Of a stretch of DNA of 37,568 nucleotides, positions 15,547-24,261 are shown in pieces. The DNA lies in NCBI GenBank assembly GCA_949299505.1, contig CASGAS010000010.1, forward strand, positions 1-37,568, in the 5' to 3' direction. Numbering within the stretch: the first letter of the stretch is position 1; each line of letters begins with the position of its first letter. A program made the translations under genes and the position numbers. Source of the DNA: an uncultured Eubacteriales bacterium. Its GTDB lineage: Bacteria > Bacillota > Clostridia > Oscillospirales > Acutalibacteraceae. Under the pieces are notes generated by a model. That model was not told the DNA's origin. It saw only the letters and a list, made by a program, of their open reading frames with translations, and did no database searches.

Positions 15547-18542
15547 GCCAATCGTTCAAAAAGGTCCTGGTAATCGGCGCGGGCCCCGTTATCGTCGGCC
15601 AGTCCAGCGAATTCGACTATGCGGGGGTGCAGATGTGCCGCGCGCTCAAGGCGTCCGGCGCGTCGGTCGTCTGCGTCAATTCCAATCCGGCGACGGTCAT
15701 GACAGAGCACGATGTTGCGGACACCGTATATCTGGAGCCGCTCAGCGGTGAAACCGTAAAGAAAATTATTGAACTTGAGCATCCCGACGCCATTCTGGCG
15801 ACCGCCGGTGGGCGCACCGGGCTGGAAATTTGCCTGGAGCTTTCGCAGAACGGGTATCTCGAAGAGCACGGCGCGGTGCTTTTGGGCGCGCAGCCGGAGG
15901 TTATCAAAAGCGTCCGTACGCCGCAGGCGCTGCAGGGTATGCTGGAACGGGCAAACGAGCCGTATTTGCCGGCCGAGGTTGTATCGCAGCCGGCGGAAGC
16001 CGCCGCATTTGCCGAATCCGTCGGTTATCCGGTGCGCTTGCAGGCAGCTTTTTCTCCGGAAAACACCGCCGGTATCGTGTGTTCTGCGCCGTCAGCGCTT
16101 GAAAACGCGTTTTCCGACTGCGCCGCACGCTCTTTGGTCGGGCAGGTGCTTGTGCAAAAGTGCGTGGACGCGTACAAAGAAATTGAGCTCGCCGTGGTGC
16201 GCGACGTCGACGGCAACGCGGTATGTGTTTGCAGCACGGAAAGCATGGATACCGTCGGCGTTCATTCCGGGGACAGCGTTACGGTTTTGCCGGCGCAAAC
16301 CCTGACGGACGCCGAAATGCAGAAGCTGCGCCGCGTTGCGCGCAAGCTTACCAATTTCCTGCAAATCGTAGGCGTGTGCCTGGTGCGTTTTGCGCTGCAC
16401 CCGGAAAACGGCAGTTATTTCGTTTTAAGCGTCGAACCGGAACTGAACCGCACAACCGCGTTTATTTCCAAAGCGACCGGGTATCCGATTGCGGCCGTCT
16501 GCGCGCATGCGGCTCTGGGCCGGCGTTTATATGAAATTGAAAACCCGCTGACGGGCGTTACGACCGCGGCCAATGAACCGGCGCTTGATTACTGCGCGGT
16601 GCGCGTGCCGAAATGGTCGTTTGAATCGTTCGGCGGCGAGGTGGACAAAAGCCTTGGTTCGGCGATGAAGGCGACCGGCGAAGCGTTTGCCATCGGCACC
16701 GGCTTTGAACTGGCGCTGATGAAGGCCGTGCGTTCCACCAATGAAAAAACGCAGCACATGGAGCTGCCGAAGCTGCGCCGTTTGACGGACGAGGAACTGG
16801 AGGCGCGTCTGCGCACGCCAGACAGCGAGCGCCTGTTTACGCTGTACGAAGCCGTCAAACGCGGCGTTTCTCTGCAGCAGCTTCGGGATTTGACGGGCAT
16901 CGCGCCGTTTTTCCTGTCCAAGCTGAAAAATATTGCGGATGCGCAAGCCGCCTTGGCGGACGGCCTTACGGAGGAAACCTATTTGCGCGCGAAGCGGCTC
17001 GGCTTTTTGGACAGCGTAATCGCATCGGTCTGCGGCGAGGAGACTTTGCCGTTTTCTATGCGCCCGACATACAATACGGTCGATACCTGCGCGGCGGAAT
17101 TTGATGTGCAGAAGCCCTATTTCTATTCCGCCTGGGATGAGGAAAACGAGGCGGAAATGTTCTTAAAAGCCCATCCGCAGCAAAAAAGGAAGATTCTGGT
17201 TGTCGGCGCAGGGCCCACCTCCATAGGCCTTGGAACCGACCGGGACTGCGCGGCGTACCTGGCTTTGCGCACGCTGCGGGATTTCGGCTATGAAACCGTG
17301 GCGCTCAACAATAACCCGGCGGCAAACACGACGGATTTTGCGGCGGCCGACAAGTTGTACATTGACCCCATAACGACGGAGGATGTTGCGGCGGTCTGCG
17401 CTACGGAGCGTCCGGACGGCGCCATTCTTGCGTTCGGCGGCGGCGCGGCGGTTCGCTGTGCGCAAACGCTGCGCGAGATCGGCGTCACGATTTACGGCGC
17501 GGACGATGCGTCGCACCGGCTGTTGAAAAACCGAATCGCATTTTTTGATTTGCTCGATTCGCTCAACGTCCGCCACACGACCTCAAGACGCGCCCTTGTC
17601 GGAAAAGGTGCGCAGGTCGACGTGCTGACGGACGGCGAGGATTTCCTGATTCCCGGCATTTGCGAGCTGATTGAAAAGGCGGACGTCCACTCGGGCGACT
17701 CTGTCTGCGCGTTCCCGGCCGTTACGTTGTCGGAGACGGATAAGGCGACGATTGTGGACTATACCGCGCGCATTGTATCCGCGCTGAAGCTGCGCGGCCT
17801 TTTGAACCTGCAATTCGTGCTGTATGATAACGCTGTATACGTCTCCGCCGCAAGCGACGTTGCGACACGGAACATTCCGTTTTTGTCCAAGGCAACGGCT
17901 TTGCCAATTATCGAGTTCGCTACGCGGCTGATGCTCGGGGAATCCATTTCCGATCTCGGCGTGGGGTCCGGCCTTTACCGCGAACCGGCCCGTTCGTTTG
18001 TGCGCGTACCGGTGTTCAGCTTTGAACAGCTTGCCGGCGCCGACGTGCAGCTCAGCGGGGAAATGCAGTCTACGGGCGAGGTTCTCGGCGTTGGCAGAAG
18101 CTTTGAGGAGGCGCTCTACAAGGGCTTTGCCGCCTCGGGTATGCGCCTGAAGCGCACGGGCGGCGTGCTTGTCTCCGTCGCGGACTCCGACAAGCCGGCA
18201 AGCGCCGCGCTGGCGGCGCAGTTCCAGAAGCTGGGCTTTAAGGTATACGCGACCTCCAACACGGCAAAACTATTGAACGCAAACCATGTGGCGGCGAACG
18301 CAGTGCGCAAAATCCATGAGGGCGAGCCCAACACGCTTACGCTCATTTTGCAGAACCGCCTGTCTTACCTTGTGTCCACCGCGCAGCCGCAGGCGACGAA
18401 AAATTCCGACGAAATCCGAATCCGCCGCACGGCGCTGCTGCGCCGAATTCCGGTACTGCCGTCTGTGGAAACAGCCGGAGCGCTGGCGCGGTGCCTTGCC
18501 GAAAACGATGTCACGCGCGACATCCATGTGGAAAGCCTGTAA
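15543..18542 (+). CDS. carB: Carbamoyl-phosphate synthase large subunit homologue with degraded ATP-grasp sites
   Basis: A 999-residue intact frame; CarB is usually about 1,070. The two-half architecture is clear (VIGAGPVIVGQSSEFDYAG; VDTCAAEF linker; VVGAGPTSIGLGTDRDC; C-terminal MGS-like domain). First ATP-grasp: the glycine loop after R-P-S-F reads QAAFSPENTAG, Gln285 of E. coli is Arg282, and the metal-binding E-x-N-P-R reads SVEPE (Ser296, Glu298, Glu300). KEIELAVVRD and VHSGDS remain. Second half: about 60-70 residues, including the R-P-S-Y-V-L-G-G-R loop, are absent between NVRHTTS and the AQVDV strand, and E-V-N-P-R reads AASDV (Ala769, Ser771, Val773). The MGS domain keeps SVADSDK and ATSNTA, near the known effector-binding positions. 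Homology is certain; catalytic competence is very unlikely. Starts inside the carA stop. Confidence 0.9.
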   Translation: MSQSFKKVLVIGAGPVIVGQSSEFDYAGVQMCRALKASGASVVCVNSNPATVMTEHDVADTVYLEPLSGETVKKIIELEHPDAILATAGGRTGLEICLELSQNGYLEEHGAVLLGAQPEVIKSVRTPQALQGMLERANEPYLPAEVVSQPAEAAAFAESVGYPVRLQAAFSPENTAGIVCSAPSALENAFSDCAARSLVGQVLVQKCVDAYKEIELAVVRDVDGNAVCVCSTESMDTVGVHSGDSVTVLPAQTLTDAEMQKLRRVARKLTNFLQIVGVCLVRFALHPENGSYFVLSVEPELNRTTAFISKATGYPIAAVCAHAALGRRLYEIENPLTGVTTAANEPALDYCAVRVPKWSFESFGGEVDKSLGSAMKATGEAFAIGTGFELALMKAVRSTNEKTQHMELPKLRRLTDEELEARLRTPDSERLFTLYEAVKRGVSLQQLRDLTGIAPFFLSKLKNIADAQAALADGLTEETYLRAKRLGFLDSVIASVCGEETLPFSMRPTYNTVDTCAAEFDVQKPYFYSAWDEENEAEMFLKAHPQQKRKILVVGAGPTSIGLGTDRDCAAYLALRTLRDFGYETVALNNNPAANTTDFAAADKLYIDPITTEDVAAVCATERPDGAILAFGGGAAVRCAQTLREIGVTIYGADDASHRLLKNRIAFFDLLDSLNVRHTTSRRALVGKGAQVDVLTDGEDFLIPGICELIEKADVHSGDSVCAFPAVTLSETDKATIVDYTARIVSALKLRGLLNLQFVLYDNAVYVSAASDVATRNIPFLSKATALPIIEFATRLMLGESISDLGVGSGLYREPARSFVRVPVFSFEQLAGADVQLSGEMQSTGEVLGVGRSFEEALYKGFAASGMRLKRTGGVLVSVADSDKPASAALAAQFQKLGFKVYATSNTAKLLNANHVAANAVRKIHEGEPNTLTLILQNRLSYLVSTAQPQATKNSDEIRIRRTALLRRIPVLPSVETAGALARCLAENDVTRDIHVESL

Positions 18543-18559
18543 CACGGAAAGGAGCCGTT

Positions 18560-19327
18560 ATGCTGCAAGCTGACTTCAAAATTGCCTTTGTTCGCCGCTT
18601 AAATGAGACGACGTATCAATTTGTAATCGATTGCCCGCCGATCGCGCAGGAAAGCTGGTGCGGCCGGTTTGTCCATGTGCGCTGCGGGGAAAAGCCTTTG
18701 CGCCGCCCGATTTCGATTTGCTCGATTGACCAGGACGCCGGAACCATAACGCTGGTTTTCGAGGTGCGCGGCGACGGTACGGCCTGGCTTGCTGCGCGCC
18801 GGGAAGGGGAAACGCTCAATATCCTTGGACCGCTGGGAAACGGATTTTTCCCGGATAAGGACCGCCCCGCGATTTTTGTCGGCGGCGGGATCGGCTGCCC
18901 ACCCATGCTGGGCGCGGCGCAGGCGTACGGACCGGATGCGGAAGCGATTTTGGGGTTCCGCTCTGCAAAACAGGTGATTTTGCTTTCGGAATTTGAAAGC
19001 AGCTGCCGCCGGGTCGACGTAACGACGGACGATGGTTCATTCGGACGCAAGGGCTTTGTAACGGATGTGCTGCAGGAGCGTCTTACGGCGCTTCCGCAGG
19101 CGGTCGTGTATGCGTGCGGCCCGACGCCTATGCTGAAAAACGTCGCGGCGCTGTGCGCGGCGCGCAGCGTGCCGTGCTATGTGTCGCTGGAACAGCGCAT
19201 GGGGTGCGGGATAGGCGCCTGCCTTGTCTGCGCATGCAAAACGCACGAAGCAGACGGCGACCATATGCGGCATGTCTGTAAAAACGGCCCTGTTTTTGAC
19301 GCGAGGGAGGTCGATTTTAATGGCTGA
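18560..19327 (+). CDS. pyrK: Dihydroorotate dehydrogenase electron-transfer subunit
   Basis: A 255-residue FAD and [2Fe-2S] protein that passes electrons from PyrD to NAD+ in the class 1B enzyme. The FAD-binding motif RRPISICSID and the nucleotide-binding GGGIGCPPML are clear, as is a cluster motif near the C-terminus with Cys in MGCGIGACLVCACK plus a later Cys in RHVC. GGAAAGGAG (18545-18553) precedes the ATG at 18560; a frame extending upstream into carB is not used. The gene follows carB by 17 nt and its stop overlaps the pyrD start by 8 nt, matching the tight coupling of the heterotetramer subunits. Confidence 0.93.
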   Translation: MLQADFKIAFVRRLNETTYQFVIDCPPIAQESWCGRFVHVRCGEKPLRRPISICSIDQDAGTITLVFEVRGDGTAWLAARREGETLNILGPLGNGFFPDKDRPAIFVGGGIGCPPMLGAAQAYGPDAEAILGFRSAKQVILLSEFESSCRRVDVTTDDGSFGRKGFVTDVLQERLTALPQAVVYACGPTPMLKNVAALCAARSVPCYVSLEQRMGCGIGACLVCACKTHEADGDHMRHVCKNGPVFDAREVDFNG

Positions 19328-20231
19328 TCTGCACGTTGACCTTTGCGGTGTTCGCTTAAAGAATCCTGTAATTACGGCAAGCGGCACGTTCGGCTTTGGC
19401 CAGGAATATGCACGGCTGTATGACATCCAGAAGCTCGGCGGGATTTCCTGCAAAGGAACGACGCTTACCGAACGTCCCGGCAATTTGCCGCCGCGCATTG
19501 CGGAGACGCCGTCCGGCATGCTCAATTCCGTCGGCCTGCAGAACCCCGGCGTAGACGCGTTTCTGCGCGCCGACCTCCCGGCGCTTTCCAAGCTCGATTT
19601 GGCGGTGATTGCCAATGTCGCGGGGAGTACGGAGGAGGAATATGCCGAAACCATCCGGCGTTTGCAGGGGAGTGCGGTGGATTTAATCGAGGTTAACATC
19701 TCCTGTCCGAACGTAAAGGCGGGCGGCGTTTCTTTCGGCACGGACCCGCGCGCGGTCGAGCGCATCACGCGGATTTGCAAAGCGGCTTCCGATAAGCCGA
19801 TTATGATGAAGCTGTCACCGAACGTGACGGATATCGCGGAAATTGCGGCTGCTGCGGAAGCGGGAGGCGCGGACGCCGTATCGTTAATCAATACCATTAC
19901 GGGCATGCGCATCGACATCCGCACGCGCCGTCCCATTTTGCGCAACAATACCGGCGGGCTTTCCGGTGCGGCGGTGTTCCCCGTTGCGCTTCGGATGGTT
20001 TGGCAGACGGCGAACCGGGTCAAAATCCCGGTGGTTGGCATGGGCGGCATTACCTGCTGGCAGGACGCCGTCGAAATGCTTCTGGCCGGGGCTTCCGCCA
20101 TCCAAATCGGCGCGGCGAATTTTACGGACGCGTTTACGCCGCTGCAGGTGATTGACGGCCTGGATCGCTTTCTGGACGAGACCGGCGTTGCAAGTGTGTC
20201 CGATTTGGTCGGGCAGGTGCGGCCATGGTGA
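19320..20231 (+). CDS. pyrD: Dihydroorotate dehydrogenase, class 1B catalytic subunit
   Basis: A 303-residue FMN enzyme that oxidises dihydroorotate to orotate. Visible signatures are ITASGTFGFGQE at the N-terminus, NSVGLQNPG, the active-site loop VNISCPNVK with catalytic Cys129 (class 1 uses Cys), MMKLSPNVTD, and the FMN phosphate loop GMGGI. The ATG at 19320 is chosen because GAGGGAGG (19302-19309) precedes it and because this gives the normal N-terminus MADLHVDLCGV. Overlaps pyrK by 8 nt and ruvX by 7 nt. Confidence 0.94.
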   Translation: MADLHVDLCGVRLKNPVITASGTFGFGQEYARLYDIQKLGGISCKGTTLTERPGNLPPRIAETPSGMLNSVGLQNPGVDAFLRADLPALSKLDLAVIANVAGSTEEEYAETIRRLQGSAVDLIEVNISCPNVKAGGVSFGTDPRAVERITRICKAASDKPIMMKLSPNVTDIAEIAAAAEAGGADAVSLINTITGMRIDIRTRRPILRNNTGGLSGAAVFPVALRMVWQTANRVKIPVVGMGGITCWQDAVEMLLAGASAIQIGAANFTDAFTPLQVIDGLDRFLDETGVASVSDLVGQVRPW

Positions 20232-20650
20232 TTCTGGCGGTGGATTACGGCGATGCGCGCACGGGCATTGCGGTTTGCGATGCGCTGGAAATGCTGGCTT
20301 CTCCGGTCGCCGTGCTGCAGGAAACGGACGCCGACGCGCTCATAGGAAAAATTTCCGAGATCGCGAAAGAACGCGGCGCAGAGAGGATTGTCGTGGGGCT
20401 GCCTAAGAACATGGACGGGAGCGAGGGCTTCCGTGCGGACGCCTGCCGCGCATTCGGCGCGCTTCTTAGCGAGCGCTGTGCGCTTCCGGTAGCGTTTCAG
20501 GACGAACGGCTGACGACCGTCGCCGCGCACCGTGCCCTAAACGCTACGAACACGCGCGGAAAAAAACGCAAGGCGGTTGTGGACGCCGTTTCCGCTGTGC
20601 TGATTTTAGAAGATTATATGCGGCGCGCAAAAAATACCGCGCGACCATGA
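20225..20650 (+). CDS. ruvX: Putative pre-16S rRNA nuclease / Holliday junction resolvase-like YqgF
   Basis: A 141-residue RNase H-fold protein. Family motifs are AVDYGDARTGIAVCD at the N-terminus, VVGLPKNMDGS, the catalytic strand DERLTTVAA and VDAVSAVLILEDYM at the C-terminus. YqgF is needed for 5'-end maturation of 16S rRNA in E. coli, and a resolvase role has also been proposed. The ATG overlaps the end of pyrD by 7 nt, so it is translationally coupled to the pyr genes and is the last gene before the operon terminator. Its place in a pyr operon is a context oddity, not a sign of a pyrimidine role. Confidence 0.9.
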   Translation: MVILAVDYGDARTGIAVCDALEMLASPVAVLQETDADALIGKISEIAKERGAERIVVGLPKNMDGSEGFRADACRAFGALLSERCALPVAFQDERLTTVAAHRALNATNTRGKKRKAVVDAVSAVLILEDYMRRAKNTARP

Positions 20651-20664
20651 TTTGACAAAATTTC

Positions 20665-20706
20665 AGATCCGGTACCGATATAATGAACGGTGCCGGATCT
20701 TTTTTT
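20665..20706 (+). terminator. Intrinsic terminator of the PBP1A-pyr-ruvX block
   Basis: A 13-position stem with a G-U pair (20665-20677 with 20688-20700) is followed by seven T. It separates the pyr block from spoIIGA. Confidence 0.92.
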
Positions 20707-20719
20707 GCGGGGGAATACC

Positions 20720-21760
20720 ATGGTCGTCTATGTCGATGTCCTTTTGGTCGTCAATCTGCTGATAGACTATTTGCTGCTTTTGCTGACAAAAACCCTGCTT
20801 CGCAAGCCCGTCCGGCGCTTTCGCCTGCTCTGCGGCGCGCTTGTCGGCGCCGTCTATTCGCTGTCCATATTTTTACCGCAGCTGCCCTTTGCCGTGTTCG
20901 CCCTATTGCACCTTTCTGCGCTGACCTGTATTGTGCTGGCTGCGTTTTCTGTGCATGGCGTTCGGGATTTTTTGAAAACGGCCGGGGCATTTTTCGCCGT
21001 GAATTTTGTGTTTGCCGGCTGTCTGCTTGCGGTGTACCTGTTTTTGAAGCCGGGAAATATGCTGTACCAAAACGGCGTGGTATATTTCGATTTGCATTTT
21101 CGGCTGCTGCTGGCGCTGACGCTGCTTTGCTATGCCGTTTTGACGCTTTTGTCCTATCTGCTTCGACGGCGCGCGCCGGATAACCGGCTTTTTGAGGTTG
21201 TTTTGTGCTGCGGGGAGAAAAGCGTACGGGAAAAGGCTCTTTTGGATACGGGCCACGGCTTGCGCGACGGCTTTACGGACCGGCCAGTCGTCGTTGCCGA
21301 ACGCCGCGTTGTGCAGCGCCTCGCGCCGCAGGAATTGCAGCCGTTTCTGTTTGAAGACGCACTGCCGCCCAAGGCGGGCAGGCCGATTTGCCTGATCCCG
21401 TTTGCAAGTGTGGGCGGTGCGGGTGTGCTGCGGGCCTTTCGCATCGATTGCATTCGGACGAAAAAGCCGGAAAAAGTATGGCGGGAAGTTTGGCTGGCCG
21501 CGAGTCCCCAGCCGTTTGCAAGCGGAGAATACGCGGTGCTGCTTGGCGCTGATTTTTTGGAAAGAGGAGAGACAGAATATGCGAAAAAAGCTGAAGGCGC
21601 TGCTAAAACGCCTCAAAAACGCTTTGCGTTTGGGCGACCTGCATTACATAAACGGGCCGCAGACCCTGCCGGAACCGCTCGGCCGCGCCGAAGAAGAGGC
21701 GCTTCTGCGACGCCTGGCGGCGGGGGAGACGCAGGTGCGGGAGGAGCTGATTGTACATAA
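20720..21760 (+). CDS. spoIIGA: Sigma-E processing peptidase SpoIIGA
   Basis: A membrane aspartic protease that activates pro-sigma-E after asymmetric division. The first 155 residues hold five hydrophobic segments (from [20 protein letters not shown] on). The protease part has [12 protein letters not shown], with Asp176 in the D-T-G motif, then [14 protein letters not shown] and [11 protein letters not shown]. The ATG at 20720 follows GCGGGGGAA; an earlier in-frame ATG at 20690 lies inside the preceding terminator. The recognisable domain ends near residue 285, but the frame has no stop until 21758-21760, so about 60 Arg/Ala/Gly/Pro-rich residues are read out of phase inside sigE (182-nt overlap). 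The adjacent substrate gene sigE confirms the identity. Confidence 0.88.
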   Translation: MVVYVDVLLVVNLLIDYLLLLLTKTLLRKPVRRFRLLCGALVGAVYSLSIFLPQLPFAVFALLHLSALTCIVLAAFSVHGVRDFLKTAGAFFAVNFVFAGCLLAVYLFLKPGNMLYQNGVVYFDLHFRLLLALTLLCYAVLTLLSYLLRRRAPDNRLFEVVLCCGEKSVREKALLDTGHGLRDGFTDRPVVVAERRVVQRLAPQELQPFLFEDALPPKAGRPICLIPFASVGGAGVLRAFRIDCIRTKKPEKVWREVWLAASPQPFASGEYAVLLGADFLERGETEYAKKAEGAAKTPQKRFAFGRPALHKRAADPAGTARPRRRRGASATPGGGGDAGAGGADCT

Positions 21761-22283
21761 CCTGCGGCTGGTGGTCTATATCGCGAAGAAATTTGAAAGC
21801 GGCTACGCGAATGTGGAAGATTTGATTTCCATAGGCACAATCGGTTTAATCAAAGCCGTGCAGACCTTTCGGCCGGAGAAGAAAATCAAGCTTGCAACCT
21901 ACGCTTCCCGCTGCATAGAAAACGAAATTTTAATGTTTTTGCGCAAGACGGGTGCCCACCGCACGGACATATCGTTTGACGAGCCGCTCAATGTGGACTG
22001 GGACGGCAACGAGCTGCTGCTTTCCGACATTCTCGGCTCGGGGACGGAAGAGGTGCACGAGGGCTTGGAGCAGGATGACGAGCGGCGGACGCTGTTAAGG
22101 GCAGTGCAGGAGCTGCCCGCGCGTGAAAGGACGATTATGCGGCTGCGCTTCGGCCTGGACGGAAAACCGGAGCGCACGCAAAAGGAGGTCGCCGACCTGC
22201 TCGGCATTTCGCAAAGCTACATTTCCCGCCTGGAAAAAAGGATTCTCGCCCGCCTGCGCAGCGACTTGGAAAAAATCGTCTGA
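21579..22283 (+). CDS. sigE: RNA polymerase sigma-E factor (mother-cell sporulation), pro-form
   Basis: A 234-residue sigma-70 family protein that runs early mother-cell transcription. The basic pro-sequence [19 protein letters not shown] is followed by the cleavage region [10 protein letters not shown] (about residues 22-31), matching the SpoIIGA site in Bacillus. Region 2 is almost unchanged from Bacillus ([44 protein letters not shown]), and region 4 ends [30 protein letters not shown] (21563-21571) precedes the ATG. In many Clostridia sigG follows; here it does not. sigE would control cotJABC and other coat genes. Confidence 0.95.
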   Translation: MRKKLKALLKRLKNALRLGDLHYINGPQTLPEPLGRAEEEALLRRLAAGETQVREELIVHNLRLVVYIAKKFESGYANVEDLISIGTIGLIKAVQTFRPEKKIKLATYASRCIENEILMFLRKTGAHRTDISFDEPLNVDWDGNELLLSDILGSGTEEVHEGLEQDDERRTLLRAVQELPARERTIMRLRFGLDGKPERTQKEVADLLGISQSYISRLEKRILARLRSDLEKIV

Positions 22284-22385
22284 TATTTCGGCTGCGTGTC
22301 GATTTTTTCCGGAAAAGGGCTATGCAGAAAAGGCGAAATATGCTACAATATACGCAAGAATTTGTTCCGCTTTGGAGGCCGCCTT

Positions 22386-23792
22386 TTGGTTTTTTCGAGT
22401 CTGGTTTTTCTTTACATTTTTCTTCCGCTGTGCTTGGCGGCTTACTTTATACCGAAAAGCATCCGTGTACGCAACGTGGTGCTGCTTTTGTTTTCGCTAG
22501 TGTTTTACGCCTGGGGCGAGCCGGTCTATATTCTGTTGATGGTCGCAACGACGGCGGTGGATTTCTTCGCCGGCCTGTTCATTGAAAAGTATCGGGGCAC
22601 CAAAAAGGCTAAGCTGTTTTTGACGCTTGCCGTGGTGCTGACGCTTTCCTCTTTAGGGCTTTTCAAATACTACGACTTTTTTACGACCGCGGCGAACAGT
22701 CTGTTTTCCGTGCACATCCCGCTTCTCGGAGTGTCGCTGCCGATTGGGATTTCGTTTTTCACCTTTCAGGCGCTTACCTACGTCGTCGACGTCTACCGTG
22801 ACAAGGTGCCGGTACAGACCTCGTTTTATAAGCTGCTTTTGTACGTCTCCATGTTCCCGCAGCTGATTGCAGGTCCCATTGTCCGCTACAGCGATGTTTG
22901 CGAGCAGATTGAGGTGCGCACCTGTGCCGTGCAAAAGGCGGCGGCCGGCGTCGTGCGGTTTTGCATCGGACTTTTGAAAAAGACCATCCTTGCGAATTTT
23001 GCGGGCGAGCTTTGTGAGCAGCTGTTCGGCGGCGATTTGTCCACGCTGTCCGCCCTTGGCGCGTGGGTCGGCATTTTGGCGTACGCCTTTCAAATTTACT
23101 TCGATTTTGCCGGGTATTCCGACATGGCCATTGGCCTTGGCAAAATTTTCGGCTTTGATTTTCCGGAAAACTTCCGCTACCCGTACATCGCGCGCAGCAT
23201 CAACGATTTCTGGCGCCGCTGGCACATTACGCTCAGCACCTTTTTCCGCGATTACGTTTACATCCCCATGGGCGGCAACCGCAAGCGCTGGGCGACCAAC
23301 ATGCTGATTGTCTGGCTGCTTACAGGCCTTTGGCACGGCGCTTCGTGGAACTTTGTTTTGTGGGGCCTTTACTATTTCGTTTTCCTGATGCTCGAAAAGC
23401 TCTGGCTCGGCGACAAGCTTGCAAAAGCGCCCGCCATTGTGGGACATATTTACTCGATCCTGGTCATTCTGGTCGGCTGGGCGTTCTTCTATTTTGAGTC
23501 CCTGTCTGAAATCCAGGCGTTTTTCCTTGCCGCCTTTGGCGCCAACGGCTTCTCGTCTGTGACGCAGCGTACGGTGATTGTCAATTACATTGCCGTGCTG
23601 CCGGTTTGCGCAATCTGCTCGCTGCCGGTGCTGCCAAAGCTGCGCGCACTGCTCGCGCGCGTGCGCAGCGAAAAGGTGCAGCGCGTCATGCTGAGCGTCG
23701 CACAGACGGTGTTTTCCGTCGGCGCGCTGCTGGTTGCGACGGCTGCGCTTGTTGGTTCCAGCTATAACCCGTTTTTGTATTTCCGATTCTGA
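22386..23792 (+). CDS. MBOAT O-acyltransferase, AlgI/PatA type
   Basis: A 468-residue multi-pass membrane protein that moves acyl groups (usually acetyl) across the membrane to extracellular polysaccharide or wall polymers. Family signatures are LPIGISFFTFQALTYVVD, FPQLIAGPIVRY, the motif RRWHITLSTFFRDYVYIPMGG (His280) and the catalytic-histidine motif WLLTGLWHGASWNF (His317). I choose the TTG at 22386 because TTTGGAGG (22371-22378) lies 7 nt upstream and the result, MVFSSLVFLYIFLPL, is the standard start of AlgI proteins; upstream extension reads through the ribosome site. It is followed after 14 nt by a short DHHW-like protein, the usual partner class. Confidence 0.9.
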   Translation: MVFSSLVFLYIFLPLCLAAYFIPKSIRVRNVVLLLFSLVFYAWGEPVYILLMVATTAVDFFAGLFIEKYRGTKKAKLFLTLAVVLTLSSLGLFKYYDFFTTAANSLFSVHIPLLGVSLPIGISFFTFQALTYVVDVYRDKVPVQTSFYKLLLYVSMFPQLIAGPIVRYSDVCEQIEVRTCAVQKAAAGVVRFCIGLLKKTILANFAGELCEQLFGGDLSTLSALGAWVGILAYAFQIYFDFAGYSDMAIGLGKIFGFDFPENFRYPYIARSINDFWRRWHITLSTFFRDYVYIPMGGNRKRWATNMLIVWLLTGLWHGASWNFVLWGLYYFVFLMLEKLWLGDKLAKAPAIVGHIYSILVILVGWAFFYFESLSEIQAFFLAAFGANGFSSVTQRTVIVNYIAVLPVCAICSLPVLPKLRALLARVRSEKVQRVMLSVAQTVFSVGALLVATAALVGSSYNPFLYFRF

Positions 23793-23806
23793 GGAGCCTG
23801 TAAGTC

Positions 23807-24235
23807 ATGATTGCATTTGCGGATAAACTGAAAAAGCAGCCGGCCGCACCGCAGGAAAAACCGGAAGCTGCGCAGGCTTCGCCGCGCATCTACAAGCCGT
23901 TTGCGGTGGTGCTCTGCGTTTTGTTTTTTGGCGCGCTGTTCGCCCTGCTTTTGGTAAGCGTGTTCGACACGGACAAAACTGTATCGGAAACCGAAAACCG
24001 CGCCCTGGCTTCGCGCCCGGCGGTGACGGCCGCCGCCGTATTCGACGGCAGCTTTATGACGGATTTTGAGACCTATTATACGGATACGTTCCCGTTTCGG
24101 GACCAGCTCATGCAGCTGCACGAAACGCTTTCCGACTTTTTCAGTTCCACAAAGACCTCCGACGATATTGTGCTTGTGGACCGCGGGGACAAGGACGATT
24201 TCGCGGGGCAGGATATCGATTACGACGATGCGTAA
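23807..24235 (+). CDS. Short DHHW/AlgJ-like membrane-anchored protein (N-terminal part only)
   Basis: A 142-residue protein with a membrane segment (about residues 31-53) and an outer part VSETENRALASRP, GSFMTDFETYYTDTFPFRDQLMQLHE. This matches the start of DHHW/AlgJ-type proteins that pair with AlgI acyltransferases (S-E-x-E-N-R, then F-E-x-Y-x-x-D-x-F-P-F-R). Those proteins normally run about 350-400 residues and carry a catalytic D-H-H-W region; here the frame ends after an acidic tail (GQDIDYDDA) without it. No in-frame remnant follows before the next gene. It may be a truncated gene, or a short form that only anchors or binds. GAGGAG precedes the ATG at 23807. Confidence 0.7.
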   Translation: MIAFADKLKKQPAAPQEKPEAAQASPRIYKPFAVVLCVLFFGALFALLLVSVFDTDKTVSETENRALASRPAVTAAAVFDGSFMTDFETYYTDTFPFRDQLMQLHETLSDFFSSTKTSDDIVLVDRGDKDDFAGQDIDYDDA

Positions 24236-24261
24236 CGGCATTTGCCGTAGAAAGGATATGG

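Noticed and set aside
22305-22317. TTTTCCGGAAAA palindrome after sigE as terminator
   Set aside because: No T-tract follows and the stem is weak and A/T at the base; not enough to call.
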